Part shown: positions 22,741 through 35,977 of the stretch, piece by piece
How the letters are laid out: each line of letters opens with the position of its first letter
How positions within the stretch are numbered: the stretch's first letter is position 1
From: Montifringilla adamsi
Lineage: Eukaryota > Chordata > Aves > Passeriformes > Passeridae
DNA: 64,000 nt
Assembly: GCA_017590115.1 (NCBI GenBank)
Contig: JAGGNK010003336.1
Span: 682,001-746,000, forward strand
Reading direction: 5' to 3'
The notes under the pieces: generated by a model
Told to the model about the DNA's origin: nothing
What the model saw: the letters and a program-made list of their open reading frames with translations, nothing else
Databases searched by the model: none
Program-made: the position numbers and the translations under genes

Positions 22741-23230
22741 TGCAGGCTGTTTGAAGCAAGGAATTGTGTAACAAAACAGGAAAGTGTGCAGTGGATGAAT
22801 GTGGCTTTGCACGGCACTGTGGCTGATCCACACATGGAAGGGAGGATTCATGGAGCTGCTCCCAGTGCTCCAGCAGCTCTGGGATGATGCTGCACACACA
22901 GCATGATGGAACAGCATGTGTTAGCTAATTCCGTTACTCACAGGCTCCTCTGGTTCAGGGAATTATCATGCTCCCTCCTTTGGCAGCTTGCAAGGAACCT
23001 TTCTGTCCCAGAGCAGCAGCCAGGACTCGGAGCTGCTGCTGCACCACTGGCCCAGGGTCCTTTCCCTTGGTGCTGGAAGCTGCAGGGAAAGAAGGTTTGG
23101 TTAGGAAGGCAAACTTACCTGGTAGATCTATGCTACCTGCTCTGCCATCCATCTCCTTCTGTTTCTTCTAGCAGTTTCTCCTCTCTTTTTTTTGTCTCCA
23201 TTTTGATAGAATTATGTATCTCCAAGTATC
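22741..23230. other. Unassigned DNA before the A/C array
   Basis: Moderately GC-rich stretch without a recognised repeat. The 157-codon plus-strand frame 22903-23376 runs into the low-complexity array and is not credible as a gene. Confidence 0.45.
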
Positions 23231-23559
23231 TCCAAAACATAAAAAGCCAAACCAAAAAAATCCCTCCAAAAACCCAAAAAACAACAAAAAAAGAACAACC
23301 CAACAAAACTCCCAAACCAAAACAAATGAAAAATCCCCAACCCCCCAAAAATAACCCCCAAAACCCCCCAAAATAACCCCCCAAAATCCCCAAAAGCAAC
23401 TAACAAAAAAAACCCCAAAAACCAAAACCAACCCAAACAAAAAACCCCAAAGAAACAAACAAAAAACCAATCAAAAAAAACCCAAAAACTCCCTAGCCCC
23501 CCCACACACAAAAAACAAAACAAAAAACCAAATCAAACAAAAAAAACCCCAACAAAACA

Positions 23560-23608
<49 letters not shown>

Positions 23609-23690
23609 GAAACCTACAAAAAACCTAACCAAACAAAGTAAAACCCCGAACCAACAAAGCAAGGTAAAAATGAAAAACATAAAAATCTGC
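23231..23690 (+). repeat. Long A/C-only low-complexity array with A45 core
   Basis: About 460 bp made almost only of A and C on the plus strand, in irregular (C2-6 A2-8) units, with a 45-base A run at 23563-23607. Six C-runs of four to six bases lie within 23335-23391. The minus strand is therefore T/G-only, and all frames through it (up to about 100 codons of F/W/G/L) are artefacts. It probably grew from a poly(A) tail by slippage and A-to-C unit expansion. Confidence 0.93.
23335..23391 (-). other. G-quadruplex / i-motif forming sequence
   Basis: On the minus strand there are six G-runs of 4-6 bases separated by 2-9 base A/T loops in 57 bp, which exceeds the usual four-run G-quadruplex rule. 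The plus strand has the matching C-runs. Confidence 0.8.
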
Positions 23691-24108
23691 TAAAGAACCA
23701 TCCCTGTCTGTCCATCCAGCAGCCACTCACACCTCAATGCAACCAAGCTGCTTTCACTAAATGTATTCCTCAACAAGAACTACCTGCAAACTGTGGGGAT
23801 GAACAATTTCCAGTGGAAAGGTTTATGTAGGAAGACAAAAAATAAAAATGGTGCATGGGATATGCTGCCTTCTTCGGGGTTTTGAGCATACTGTAATATT
23901 TAGTAAGATCAGTAGATTGTGTTACTCTATAAGAGTACAATGCAGCATATTTTTTCAGTCTGAAACATTTTGATGATCAAAATGAAATGTTTCATAACTT
24001 TATTTTTATTCTGATTTGAGATGATAAAAAAGCCCAAACATGTCTGTGGAAACAAATTAATATCTTGACTTTCCTGGCAGTATAGAAAAGAGGTTTTATT
24101 CCTCATAT
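23691..24108. other. Unassigned DNA, no gene seen
   Basis: Ordinary AT-rich sequence. Confidence 0.5.
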
Positions 24109-24172
24109 TCACAAAATCACAAAATAGTTGAAGCTGGAAGAGAGCTTGGAGATCACCTAAGTGAGCACACAT
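24109..24172 (-). mobile_element. CR1 LINE 3' terminal fragment
   Basis: AAAATCACAAAATAGTTGAA, followed by GCTGGAAGAGAGCTTGGAGATC, is the reverse complement of an old CR1 3' end. Only about 65 bp survive. Confidence 0.75.
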
Positions 24173-25996
24173 CCACTTCTGTGAGATTGTTTTCCTTGGT
24201 AAGAAATGTCAGATTTGTCCCATTTTTAACAGGAACATGCCTAATCTGAGATCATAGCAATGCACACCAAATTTCTGGCAATACTTCCTGCATTTTTATT
24301 TATGGATGAAAAATGTCTTTTTCTGGAGAGAAAGAGAAGCATCTGACAGTTCTTTGAAAGATTCACTATGTGTAAACATATTATTAGTATTCTGCAATAA
24401 ATATTTGCTTCCAGTTTTAAGACCCTTAATGGAAGTGACTTGTACTCTGAGACTGTGTTTTTAAAATCTTTCAGAAGGCAGAAGAGTCTCCTGTAGTGCT
24501 AATTTGTATACAGGAATTTTAGTACAAAACAGCTATAATTTTACTCACATTAAATATTGATGATGCGTGTTTCACAATTTCATGAAAGAATTGACTGCAA
24601 TAACAATCTCCTCCTGGTCAGGTAAAAATCTCCTCTGAGCCTCTAGCAAAAATTTGACAATTGGATAATTCTATGGGAAAATGGACTTTTACTCCAGTAC
24701 AAAACCAAACAGGCTAGGATTTGCTTCCTGAATGTCACTGGGAAAACTCAGCTGCAGTCATGAAATAGAAAAATGAACATATAGGATTGGTGCTGGTGTC
24801 CTGCCACAACACTGTGAAGAATCCCTGCAGCCCTCCTGTGATCCTTAGGAGATGGTTTGGTTTGCCTGGACATGTTCAGTGAGTCCAAACTTTGCTAAAT
24901 CCAGTCCTGCCTAAAACAGAAACTACAGGTTTTGTCAGTGACTGGACCAGAGAATTTACAGAGATTCGTTATTTCTCACACAACCAATTTCTGCTTAGGA
25001 CAGGAGCTACTGCAGTTCATTTAACTCCAGTCAGGACAAATTCCCCCAGGGTCCCCAGACAATAATTTAAAGTCCTATATAAAGCAGAGAAATGCCAAAA
25101 GTAGCCTGTCCTCTGCATGTTTGAAACCATGAGCTGTTATGGTGAGTAGTGCTGATTTTGTCTGGGCTAAAATAACTTACAAAGGAGCAGTCAGAGTTCA
25201 TAAAATTGGGTTGGACTCCTGGCAGAATTCTGTAACTCAATGGGATTGGTGTTTGTGTCTCTTTCAAGTTCTCTGCTGGGACACCGGTGCAATTCTGTTG
25301 TGCTCTTACATATTTAAATCAGACTTTGCTTGCTTTGGAGACGTGGTTTAAATACACTCAAGAATTATGCAAACCCCCTAGGTTTGTGAAGCCTTCAGCA
25401 CCATTGCTAAACCATTAAGATGGGTTTGAAATCGCAGGGAACACAAAAATACTGTAATTAAGTTCAGAAGTTTTTGTAACATAGATGAGAGATACTGTTT
25501 GAGGCAGCTCCTTGCCATTAATGGATTTTGCGAAAGAAGTTGCCATGTGTCAGAAACCCAGCCAACTTAAAAACCCCAGCTTCCCATAAAGGAAAAACCT
25601 AAACTTGCCCATAAACTGCAAAGCTGCATTACCATCATCCCCTGCCTGGGGCTGAGCTGGTGTCTGAGCTCCACCAGCGCTGAGGAACAGCTCATCCCAG
25701 AGAGGCCACAGCAGCAGCTCCTCATGGCACACCTGGGGTGTTCCAGAACCCTTAACTGCCCTGGGAGAGCTCTGGTTTCCAAGGCTGAGGTGCTCTCTGT
25801 TCTCTGTGCAAGCTCCAGGCTGTGGGTGGTGCTCTGTGCTGGCCACCCTTGCGGCCATGCTGGGTTAGCTGTGCCTTGGTGCTCTTTCACACCAAGGAAT
25901 GCTGCCTGTTCTGTACAAATCCTGTGCATGCTCCACTCCCCTTGATCCCTTGTGCCACAACTTTTCTGCTCTTACTCATGTGGGGTTTTTTGGTGT

Positions 25997-25997
<1 letters not shown>
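24173..25997. other. Unassigned DNA, no gene seen
   Basis: Mostly unique. 25560-25960 is more GC-rich and holds overlapping frames of 70-120 codons on both strands with no recognisable domain. It could be an unrecognised repeat. Confidence 0.45.

Positions 25998-26027
<30 letters not shown>
25998..26027 (+). repeat. Poly(T) tract, 30 bases
   Basis: Uninterrupted T run followed by GGAGGGGGATGG. It could be the reverse-complement A tail of a retrocopy lying to its left on the minus strand, but none was recognised. Confidence 0.95.
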
Positions 26028-26028
<1 letters not shown>

Positions 26029-26094
26029 GAGGGGGATGGATTTTTGACTCCTTTCTCTAAACCCATTATTTTATATTTAAATTTGTTACTATGA

Positions 26095-26285
26095 AGCATT
26101 TAACCCCTGGCTTTTTGGAACAGGCTGTTTAGGGAAGTGGTGGAACCACAATCCCTGAAGAGTTCAAAAGGCGGGGGATGTGACATTTGGGAATATGGTT
26201 TAGTGATGAACATGGTGGTGCTGGATTAATGTTTAGACTCAATAATATACAGGTTTTCTCCAAATTTACTGACTCTATGATTTGC
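26095..26285 (+). mobile_element. CR1 LINE 3' end, old
   Basis: Contains GGAACAGGCTGTTTAGGGAA, GTGGTGGAACCACAATCCCT, an ATATGGTTTAGTGATGAACA block and a decayed 3' end near TGACTCTATGATTT. The order matches the last ~190 bp of CR1 on the plus strand. Confidence 0.88.
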
Positions 26286-29200
26286 AGAACTACTATAAGG
26301 GAGTGTTTTGGGGTAGCTGTGTGGCTGTTTTGGCTTTTTTCTTCTATCTGATTTACAAAACACAGCTATTTGTGGTTTGTCTCCCTGGGTGAGGAAAGCT
26401 GCTCTCACAGTTCAGACAGGCTGCTCTGTTGCTCTGGTGTCCATGTTTTGCTAACAAATAACATGCAGTGGGGAAAGACTAAAGTTCAAGATTCAGTGGT
26501 GACATTAGCAGAGCTCTTTTCTCCCTAAGATTCCCCCAAACCATCTGCCATCAAGTGATAAGATTGTGTAAGTGGAAAACTGTAAGCAGCAGAGCTCCCA
26601 CTGCATTGTCTCCATGACCACAGGAGAGAAGAAAAAAAAAAAAATGCCAGTACAGCTCTGCCTTGAGGTATGAGCACCAGGGGAGTACCCTTAATAAATA
26701 CCCAACATGTGAGATGCTGTGTGCAGAAGAGTCACTTTAAGAAATGCTTGAGTGAATGAGAACAGCTTCCTCATCAAGGCACATAGGTATTATACCCTTT
26801 GAGAATGGAGACCAGAAGCAGCTCTGTAAAATTCACACCTGTGGCCTTCAGGTCTGATATTTCTGACAGACAGGCTGAGCTCTGATTGACCACCCAGTGT
26901 CTAATCACTCTGTAACTACCCAGAGCACACCATGCAATGGCACTGACCCAGTGGGGGCAGCTTTATTGGAGGCTCCATGCCTGCCTTCACATTACTATGC
27001 TGCTGTGGCCTTTTGAGCATAACATTTAAAATGAATGGACTCCACACTGGGTAGGATTTACCTATAAACTGTCATTTCTATTTATGCAAACAGTCATGAC
27101 TCTTAAAGAGAATTGACTCAATTGCTGGGAGAATGTTGCTGCCTCTCCAGCCAGAAATCACAGGCTTCTGAGTTTCATTTCAGGAAATCCAACCCTTTTT
27201 TTTTTAAGGTAGATTAAAAAAGATTGAATTTTGACACATGAAACCAGGTTTTCAAAAGGCCTGTATATTTGGCATATCATTCCAATATAAATAGTCCTTA
27301 CTGAAGGCATTTTAATGCATTTCCCTTGTTGCACAGGCCTTGGAGAGCCTGCCACATGGGGCTTTGATTTTAATAATACAAGTGTTTGCCCATGCAGGCG
27401 CTTGCATGAAAATCAGCTTGTGCAGTTTGTGACTGTGGGTCTCTTGTGCCTGAATTTCACTAACATGGCAACTTAAAAGTCAGCAGAATCCATTATTTTC
27501 CTTCTTCTGAAATTCTTAGTTTGAATCATGCTGTGCCATGAGAAGTGGAGTTTGTGCCAGAGACAAGGAGCAGTATCTGCAAGAGAGATGCTGAGAGAGG
27601 CAGGATGTCTCTGGCTGAGCCTGTGGGGAGAAAGGGAACACAATCTCCCACTGAGGGTGACATAGCTGGGCTCTTGTTTGTTTTTTATTTTGACTGGGAG
27701 GATCCTCTCCCTCTCTCTCACTCTGGGAGATAGCACCTCAAAGAAAATTTGCAATAAAGAATTCTGAAGTCAATTGGATTTGGAAGAGGAAGGGAACAAA
27801 GCTGATGAAATATTTTTGTGCCTTTTTGTGCCCCTGTGCCAAGACACCGGCCAGATGTACCTGGCCCTCATATATGCTATTTTGGCTACTGCCTTTTGGG
27901 TGATAGGTTTTTGTTTTGTTCAGTCTGTGCACTGCAGCCACAATCCTACAGGGCTGTAACATCCTCCAGCTGCCTTTGTTCATTGCCTTGAAACTGCTCT
28001 GCTTACCAGACATGCAATTTTCAATTTTAAAAAGCCCTCTTTATTCCTTAAATCCTGCTATTCTAAAGGCCTCTAGTAAGATGATAACAATTCCCCACTG
28101 GTCTTCTGAGGGATGATTTTTTTTTTCTTGTTTTATGCTTTAATAATTCTATGAATACAAGTAATGAATGAGCCACAGCTGGGTTTTGCTTGCCTTTCTC
28201 CCAGAGCTAGTTTTGTTCTAAATATGAGTTGAATCTATTCTAAGAATTATTAGGAGGGATTCCTCTCATAGGTCTGTAAGCCTTCTGAGTTTGGCAAGCC
28301 AAAAGTACAGGCTCCAGTGTCTGTGCAGCCAACTATGCTCACTTTGCATGAGATAATTCAAATCCAAAGTTCTTTGTACAAAGCAGAGAGCTTTTTGTTT
28401 TGCAGACTCTGGATTATGAAACCCTTTTGTTCTCACTCATGTAGGCTTATACATTCCGGCCTGATTTTCACCTGGTGTAAATAAGTATCATTTCACCAAA
28501 ACCAGTGAAGCTAAGCTGTACAGTTCTCTACAAGCTGACAATCTAATACCTAGAATTACAAAGCCACAAAGCCCTCAGAATCACCACAGTAATTTTATGC
28601 AAACCTGAAAACTGATCTAGGCTTCAGTGAGAGGTCTGGCCCAAGTGTAAGTCTTGTGGCAAAATTGCAAGCTGGGCAGTTTGACCAGATACTGAATTTT
28701 CCTAGTGAATTTTCTTTCACACAACTGTGGTTCTGGGATAATTGGACTTGTGTATTTTTTGAGCTTATTCAGTATGATTTTTGTCTCAGGACATGCATGA
28801 AGCCAGATGTTTAACTGCTGCTTGTTCTGAGCATTCTCCACATTTTAAGGTATTTCATATCGACTATGAAAGCACCATGGATGCTTTTGTGATGGTGCTG
28901 GTTTTTCTACAAGTGGGGTGCATGGGTGTGACTCAGTTTTTCCTGGACTATTCCCACACCCAGCCCCTCTACCACCTGTGGGTGACCCTGCCATTATCGG
29001 ACATCAGCCATAAGGAGCTGTAGCCAGAGCACCTCCAAGCTCCTTTAGGTCAAGAAGCAGCACACAGGTGGCCACCACAGAGAATTTTTGCTGCTTTGCA
29101 CAAGAGGAGCACCTGGGTGTTAGCACAGACTGGAGCAACACAGGGCACTCCTGTGAGACAGTGGCAGCCAAGAAAGCACTGTAAACAGGAAAAAGCCTTT

Positions 29201-29600
29201 GCATGAAAGGAAAAGCCAAGCAGGGGATTTAGATGCTGCTGAGGAGAAGCAGCGACAGCGCAAAGCCTTGCAATTCGCAGGGAGGAAAACACAAAACACA
29301 GCACTGCAAATAATAAGGTGGAGCCAGTGAGAGGAAGTTCAACAACATGTTTTATTTTCATCAGAAGCCACACGAGTCTGGTGTAGTCACAATTCCTACA
29401 TGAAGGGTTTTGATTGCCAATCAGCTCTGTCCATGTGGCAAGTACCAGTTGTACACTTACACACACTCCTGAGAGTTGGGAACATTCAAGGAGCTGTTTC
29501 TGAAAAAGGCAGCAGTGACATTTTTGAGGCATCTCCTCAAACACAAGCAGAAGCGCTTTCACTCTTCACTCCTTGAGACACTTCAGGAGATCAAATAGGG
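26286..29600. other. Unassigned DNA, no coding exon accepted
   Basis: Includes A13 at 26632-26644. The 170-codon minus-strand frame at 29050-29562 is the longest outside repeats in this part. It is Cys/Leu-rich with no recognised domain. 27540-27760 has an AATAAA and TG-start text that faintly resembles an LTR, but not enough to call. Confidence 0.45.
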
Positions 29601-30038
29601 AATCTCAGAATCCTTTTGGCTGGAAAAGAATTCAGCCTGTGACCTTGTCCCCAGCCTAGAGCACTGAATGCCACGTCCAGTCTTTCCTTAAACACCTGCA
29701 GGGATGGGCACTCCAAAGCTCCCTGGGCAGTTCCAAGGCCTGAGCAGCCTTTCCATGGGGAAATTCCTGCTGGTGTCCACCCTGAGCCTGCCCTGGCCCA
29801 GCCTGCGGCCGTTCCCTCTGCTCCTGTCCCTGTTCCTGGGAGCACAGCCCGACCCCCGGCTGTCCCCTCCTGTCAGGAGTTGTGCAGAGCCAGAAGGGCT
29901 CCCCTGAGCCTCCTTTTCTCCAGGCTGAGCCCCTTCCCAGCTCCCTCGGCCCCTCCTGGGGCTTTGGCCCCTTCCCAGCTCCGTTCCCTTCCCTGGACAC
30001 GCTCCAGCCCCTCCAGGGCTCTCTGGCCACAGTTCAGG
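29601..30038 (-). mobile_element. CR1 LINE 3' region, young GC-rich subfamily
   Basis: The minus-strand CR1 tail lies at 29601 (AATCTCAGAATCC). Rightward on the plus strand come TGCAGGGATGGGCACTCCAA, CTGGCCCAGCCTGCGGCC, CAGCCCGACCCCCGGCTG, CTTTTCTCCAGGCTGAGC and CTGGACACGCTCCAGCCC, each the reverse complement of the copy at 16970-17643. Near-identity over ~150 bp places both in one recently active subfamily. The 124-129 codon frames inside are compositional artefacts. Confidence 0.94.
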
Positions 30039-33000
30039 ATGAAAATCTAACAGGTGCAATTGCTGAACTCCTGCCATTCACACTTGGAGTCTAGAACCAG
30101 CTTTGCCACTGTTCTCCCAGCTCAGAGCTTTCCTGAGTTGTGGAGTGCTTCTACTCCTCTTTGGCCAATGGTCAGTGTGCAGTTCAGGTTATCACAGTAG
30201 AATTTCAGTCTCTTTCTGTCAGTGAAATGCTTGACCCCCAAATTACCAAAACCAACAAAAGTAATTTCATTAACTTCTGTGGCCTTTGGATCAAGCTGTG
30301 GCAGGCTGCTGAAATAGACCTTTTGAGAATTTTTTTCTCCTTTGGAAAATGGTAATGCTTGGGAAAAACTCGCATTTTTGAATTTCTTGCTTCAGGAAAA
30401 ATACTGAAAAAAATGATTTCAAGCTGCTGATGTGTCAACTTTTTCTAATGAAAACAAAATACACTGTGGTTTGAAATATAAATAGCATGCAGGTGAAACA
30501 TTTGAAAGACAAAACAACCCAATGCATTCTTGAAATAATTGAAACAGTGTTTCAGTTTTCCTCTTCTGGGAACACAATTTTGCCTTTTAATCAGATTTTG
30601 AGGAAGAATATTTTGCACAGAAATGCCCATGCATGCATGGTGACTGTTTTTTATCCAGTTTTACTACACAAGATCACCCCTCCAGACCCTTTGCCACTGT
30701 GTTATTTGCCCAGAGTGGCATTATTTAATGTATTAATAAAAGGAATGAGAAAAGTAGGAGAAATGACTGAGAGACATAATTCTAATTCCCAAATCTTTTG
30801 CAAACTGAAGAGAAATTTATCATCTTTATTTTTATGTGGCTGGCTGTGCATTAACATTTCTCCATCCTTCCTCATGTTTTAAATCTTTGAAGTTCGGCAC
30901 CATTTGAGTCACTCAGTTTTACGTTCCTTCAAGAGAAATTATGCCTTGTCTCGGGAAGGGTGACAAGCCCCAGCTCTCCCCCGCTGTGTGAGGTGTGATC
31001 GGGCAGTTCAGGACACACCTGCTTTGGTCACCCTCTGTCCCCAGCTCCCCTCCCACCAGCCCGGCTATCCCAGTCTCCAGCAGCCAAACAGGAGGCTGGA
31101 AGGCTTTTGAGGATTGTTCCTGTAACAAGTGCTAATTCTTCTCGTCTCCGGGCTGTGGGCTTTGTTCTGGTTGTTTGCACTTCCTTTTGTACACTCTTTT
31201 TCCCTCTGGGGCTCAGCAGTTTAGATGTTCCCCGACTGTCCTACATTTCTTTGTCCACTTACCTGGGGCCAGGTACATCAATAATGTAATGAAAAAGGAT
31301 TTCTTTTCTATAGGAGCTGTTAAAAACTGATGTAAAGAGCTGCACAGAGGAAACCATTTGCAGTTCACAATAACAACAAGTTTTATTGGTTAATAAATCC
31401 CAGGGACTATACTGCTTTGTTTTCTTGTAGCATCTGCTGGCCCCTTATTTATTAACTAGCAATTTCAAAAATATAAAGCACTTTTAATACCAGGGCCTGA
31501 TCCTAACCCTTTGGGTAATTCAGGAGGTTTTGTATTGGCCATTAATACAGATGAGTGCTGCTGCTGAGCCTTTATGGGTGCCAAGAAAGGCAAATGTAGC
31601 TCTTCCTTGCCTGTACCATCATTTAACACCCACTAATAAATATGACACAAAGTCAGGGTTTTTGGGTAGCTGCTTATAGGCAGATCTTCTGAATTCTGAG
31701 TTCCCAGCTCCCATTTAAGCATTGTGGTGGCTTCCTCTGATGTTGTATTATAACAGCTATTTCCTGGTCTCCATATGCTTTCCATACACATCTGCAGTGC
31801 TTTTCTGTATGCTTCAACACTGAGCAAATGGACATTAGAGACAGAAGACTGATTGGAGATCTCTTGGTAAAATTTATTTTACTAGAAAGAGAGAGAAACA
31901 AAAAGAAGAAATCAAAATCCATCAGTATCAAAGCATTATATGAGGAGCAGTGGCTCTCAACAAATTCCTTGTTTAAAAAACCAAATTGAAGTTTTCAGAT
32001 CTCCCATTTCAAAAGGCTGATGCTATCGTGCAATATTTTGATGGATGTGATGAAAAATTGGTAAGGCAAGAAGCTTCAGCATTTACATTTGTAGATTTAG
32101 ATTGCCACACACACTGCAAGTGTGATGCAATTTCACTGAGACCCCAGGCAGAATGTAGATATAAATCCACACTGCATTACTGCAGGAGCGCTCCGAGAAT
32201 ATTTTAATTAAATTAGTGTTTCAGCAATAAACTATTAAACCAATCTGAGACTTATTATTCAGGTAAAATATCACACGGCAGAAAGATTCCAGGATGTTAT
32301 GACTAGTATAGCTTATAATGATTTACTGGGCAGCAGTAAAAGCATTCAGTTCTGCTGCTTGTTTGGGGCTTTTTTTCAGATTGTTGCCTGTGTGCCTGCA
32401 GGGGAAGCTGCTTTTGTATTAATAGGTAATATATTTAATTGTGCCAGTATCCCATTTAACTCTTCCCTGTGGTCTATTGTCCATGCCTTTCTCCTATGCT
32501 GTTCCATGACTGATGTGTGAGTAATGAGATAAATAATCCTTGTCACACTGTGAGCTCCTCATCTTCATAAGGCGTGTTTGTCATTCCCAGAAAGGAGATA
32601 AATTCTTAATTATTTTAGGCTGACATGTACCTTTTCTGAAGAGGATGGAACATATGGAATGGTAGCAAATGATGTGGGAGGAAAGGTAGAGGAGAATCAC
32701 CTTGAGCTTTTTAATTCATCCAGCTCAGACCGACTCACTGCAGGATACCAGCAGCTACTTATGGAACCAATTTGTTGTTGGTGTCCTGTATGCCCCTTTC
32801 ACCATCTGAGTGTCTACCAGGGAATAAAAAGACATTCCTTAGCACAGGGAAGGTTTAAAGGGCAGACCAAAGTGGCTGTGCCAGATCCATGTCACCAGGA
32901 CAAAAGTGGAAGGAAATGTAGAAAATGGGATGTCAAAAAGAACAGATGTTGCTAATGAAACATTCACTGTGACGGGTCTGTGTCCTGGCAGGGCTTCACA

Positions 33001-34401
33001 GGAGCTGAGTGATCTCAAAAATGCCTTCCCTGTTTTGCACTTGTGTTCAGAAGTGTGTTGTGAGGATGATGATACTTAACTCCCATTGACAAGCACTTTT
33101 GGCTGAAGTGTTACAGTAACATTGAATATCAGATGGATGAGGACTGTCAGCAAACTGCTCTGATTCCTCTGCCCATGGACATCTGAGGGGCTGGAATCCT
33201 TCCTGGACACCTCAGTTTCCTTAAAATCTCTTCAGGAGTAGTTTGGGATCTGAGATGCACTGAGGAGGCAGGGAGATGCCCAGCTCACATCTGTGTTGGT
33301 TTGTGATGGCTGAGATGAGAAGCCCTGTTCTCTGGGACAGAGAACCCATTTAAACTCCTCTCACGTGCTCCTGGCTTGGCTGCTGCCATCCAGAGCCTTC
33401 CTCCGCCCACGGTGGGGCTTCCTGACTTCTCCAGGTTGTTCTTTAACATGGATTTGTTCTAGGGGGTTTGTTTCTTGAAAACAAACATGTTCAAATACAA
33501 ATAAGTCCCCAAATGTCAGAGGCTGCTCCAAAATGGGGCTGTTATCACCTGGTCAGCCTGACCCACAGGATGAGCCCTGCTTTAGATGCTTCAGAACAGA
33601 TGATCCAGAAGGAAAGGAGAAAAGGATTTAATTGCTACTTTGCAATTTTAATGAATAAATGCCATTTCTGCTCATCTTCTATTTACTTTCCCCGATGTGA
33701 GGCAGAGTTCTAAAGCCAAGAATTAATTTCATTACGGGCAGAAAAAAAGACACTTCATTAATAGTGAACTGTTATTGCTGGCATATGTGCTGGCTGGCTC
33801 ATGCCTGCAGCTCTCAGCAGAAATCCTCACAGCTTCTCAGACACAGGCTGCCATTTCCACAGGAGCTAATTCTCATGGATGCCTCCTCACTTGCTCAAAT
33901 TTTGATGTAGACACTTGAAGAAAAGTTAATTTTTGGAGCATTGAGGTTTGGAATTTTCTGTAATTCAGGTCTTTGATGATCTAGGTAAGGTACTAAAATT
34001 AAGCCCATGGCTTCTATAATTTCTAAGTCATTTTGCAGAAGAGAAGGGGTGGAGGATCATGATACTTGAAGCATATCTGCTTTAAGGACATTAAATCCAT
34101 AATTCCATATAAGTGAAACAATGAGATTGGAATAAAATCACAGATTCTGAATCACAAGACAGGAAGGTGGTCATGTTCCTATCTGAAGTATTTGGAATAG
34201 TAATTTTCTCAAATGTGAGCTTTGTCTTGAAAACCTGAAGTTCTGCTTGAAAGAAACAAAATAGGGAAAATATAAAAGAATATTTTATTGTTTCTTTTCC
34301 TAATGTAGAAGTATGATTAGATGGTTGAAGATCAAAATTTTCTGATAGCTCATAGTACAGCAAAATGAATATTTGGCAAAAATATTTGTCTCTTTTTTGG
34401 C

Positions 34402-34432
<31 letters not shown>

Positions 34433-35726
34433 CAAATGAAAAGTCTCTGAACAGTGAAAAATTATGACAAGGAGTACTTCACAATAAAATCTTAATTAAG
34501 ACTGTGAAGTGTCTCATACAGTGAGGCCCCTATACATGAATATATGCACACATTATTGATAAGCACACATACAAGTATCTAAGCACACACTGCATGAACT
34601 GAATCCCTATAATCTCTCTGGAAATGCTCCCAGATCCGTTTATACCAATTTAGCAAAACCTGTCAATAATCTGATATAAGTTAAGCATTTAAATCTGAGG
34701 GTGTTTATACAGGGATTTACACAGAAGTGGATGTTTTTGTGCTGCTTTTAATTAAAGCAGTGCAATGAAACAAGTGGGATGATTGCATGGCTTGGAAAAT
34801 TCAGTGTATAGAAATTGAAAATAGAGTATATATAAATTAACTGGTGAACAATAAAAGAGCTCTTTGCATCATGGAATCATGACTAATTTTCCTTGACATT
34901 TCTCCCATTGTATTGCCCGACTGTGTGCAAATGTTTTCCCCAACTCTTTCCCTTGCTATGGGTGTGAGATGCAGCTTGGCTCCCTGGTGCTTTTCTCCCT
35001 AACAATTTTTCTCCATGATTTAACTCACCAAAAATCACAGAGCCACCAGCCTGTCTTCCCAGTTGCTCATGTACCTGTTCCTTCTTATTTTTCTGATTAT
35101 TAAAAATCACAGCAGTTTCTGGTTTATTACAGGAATTCACATTTTTATTTAGTGATATTTCTTTACCACTTGCCCTTTAAATATCATTTACTTCTCCACA
35201 ATGGTTTTCTGACGTCTGATTCCAGTCTTTAAATTCTAATTCATTGAATATCTGGCTTTTTAAGAGTTTAATGTCCTTGTGCTGGTACTCTGGCATTTGG
35301 AAACCCTTCAGATATGTCTCTGAGCTGGTTGTATCAGAGTAACTCCAGGCACTCACAGCTGCTTATCCTGATTCCTCACACTGGCCAGCACATAGCCACA
35401 TATGAAGAACTTCTAGCACCTGCCTTTACTTACCTAAAATAATCTTGTCTCCACATCCAGCTGCCCTGAGGATTCACATCTGTTCCCCCACATCTGTTTA
35501 GCCCTTCATGTAGGTGCAGAGGATATTGTACTTTTCCTCCATATTAACATTTCTCCCTTGTATCTTGACCTCTAACTGGTTTAATTTTATACTTTAAGGA
35601 TCTATTCTAAACCTTTTTAGGATAGATTCCCTTTTTGGATGGAATAGGGGTTCTAGGGACTGTATCTCTTCAGGCAGGGAGGACACAAAGGAGAGCAGGA
35701 CTCCTTCTTTTCTCTGTCTTCTCTTC
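30039..35726. other. Unassigned mostly unique DNA
   Basis: No coding exon recognised. The 131-codon frame at 30487-30882 is AT-driven and unrecognised. 32180-32340 is AT-rich with TTTTAATTAAATTAG and GCTTATAATGATTTACTGG and could be regulatory. A T25 run lies at 34402-34426. Confidence 0.5.
34402..34426 (+). repeat. Poly(T) tract, 25 bases
   Basis: Uninterrupted T run, read directly. It explains the lysine-rich start of a minus-strand frame over 34091-34435, which is not a gene. Confidence 0.95.
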
Positions 35727-35977
35727 AGACAAGAAGAAATGGCCTCAGGCTAGGCCAGGGCAGGCTCAGGGTGGACTCCAGCAGGAATTTCCCCACGGAT
35801 AGGCTGCTCAGGCCTTGGCAGGGGCTGCCCAGGGAGCTTTGGAGTGCCCATCCCTGCAGGTGTCCCAGGAAGGGCTGGAGGTGGCACTCAGGGCTGGGGA
35901 CAAGGTGGACATCGGGCACAGCTGGGACTCCATGGGCGGGGAGGGATTTTCCAACGTCAGTGATTCTGGGATTTTGT
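35727..35977 (+). mobile_element. CR1 LINE 3' end, GC-rich subfamily
   Basis: Starts at ACAAGAAGAAATGGCCTCAG and runs through CAGGAATTTCCCCACGGATA, GCCCAGGGAGCTTTGGAG, CATGGGCGGGGAGGGATTTT and a terminal GTGATTCTGGGATTTT. This is normal plus-strand order for the last ~250 bp. It shares a block with the copy at 56442-56792 in opposite orientation (CATGGGCGGGGAGGG). Confidence 0.92.

Noticed and set aside
23335..23391. Telomere-like (CCCCAAAA)-type repeat
   Set aside because: Units are irregular and bird telomeres are TTAGGG; this is slippage-derived low complexity.
22903..23523. Frames of 88-157 codons over the A/C array
   Set aside because: Low-complexity translation (KPTK or FFGVF runs) of a simple repeat.
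27540..27760. LTR-like text with AATAAA
   Set aside because: No TG...CA ends, inverted repeat or target duplication could be found.
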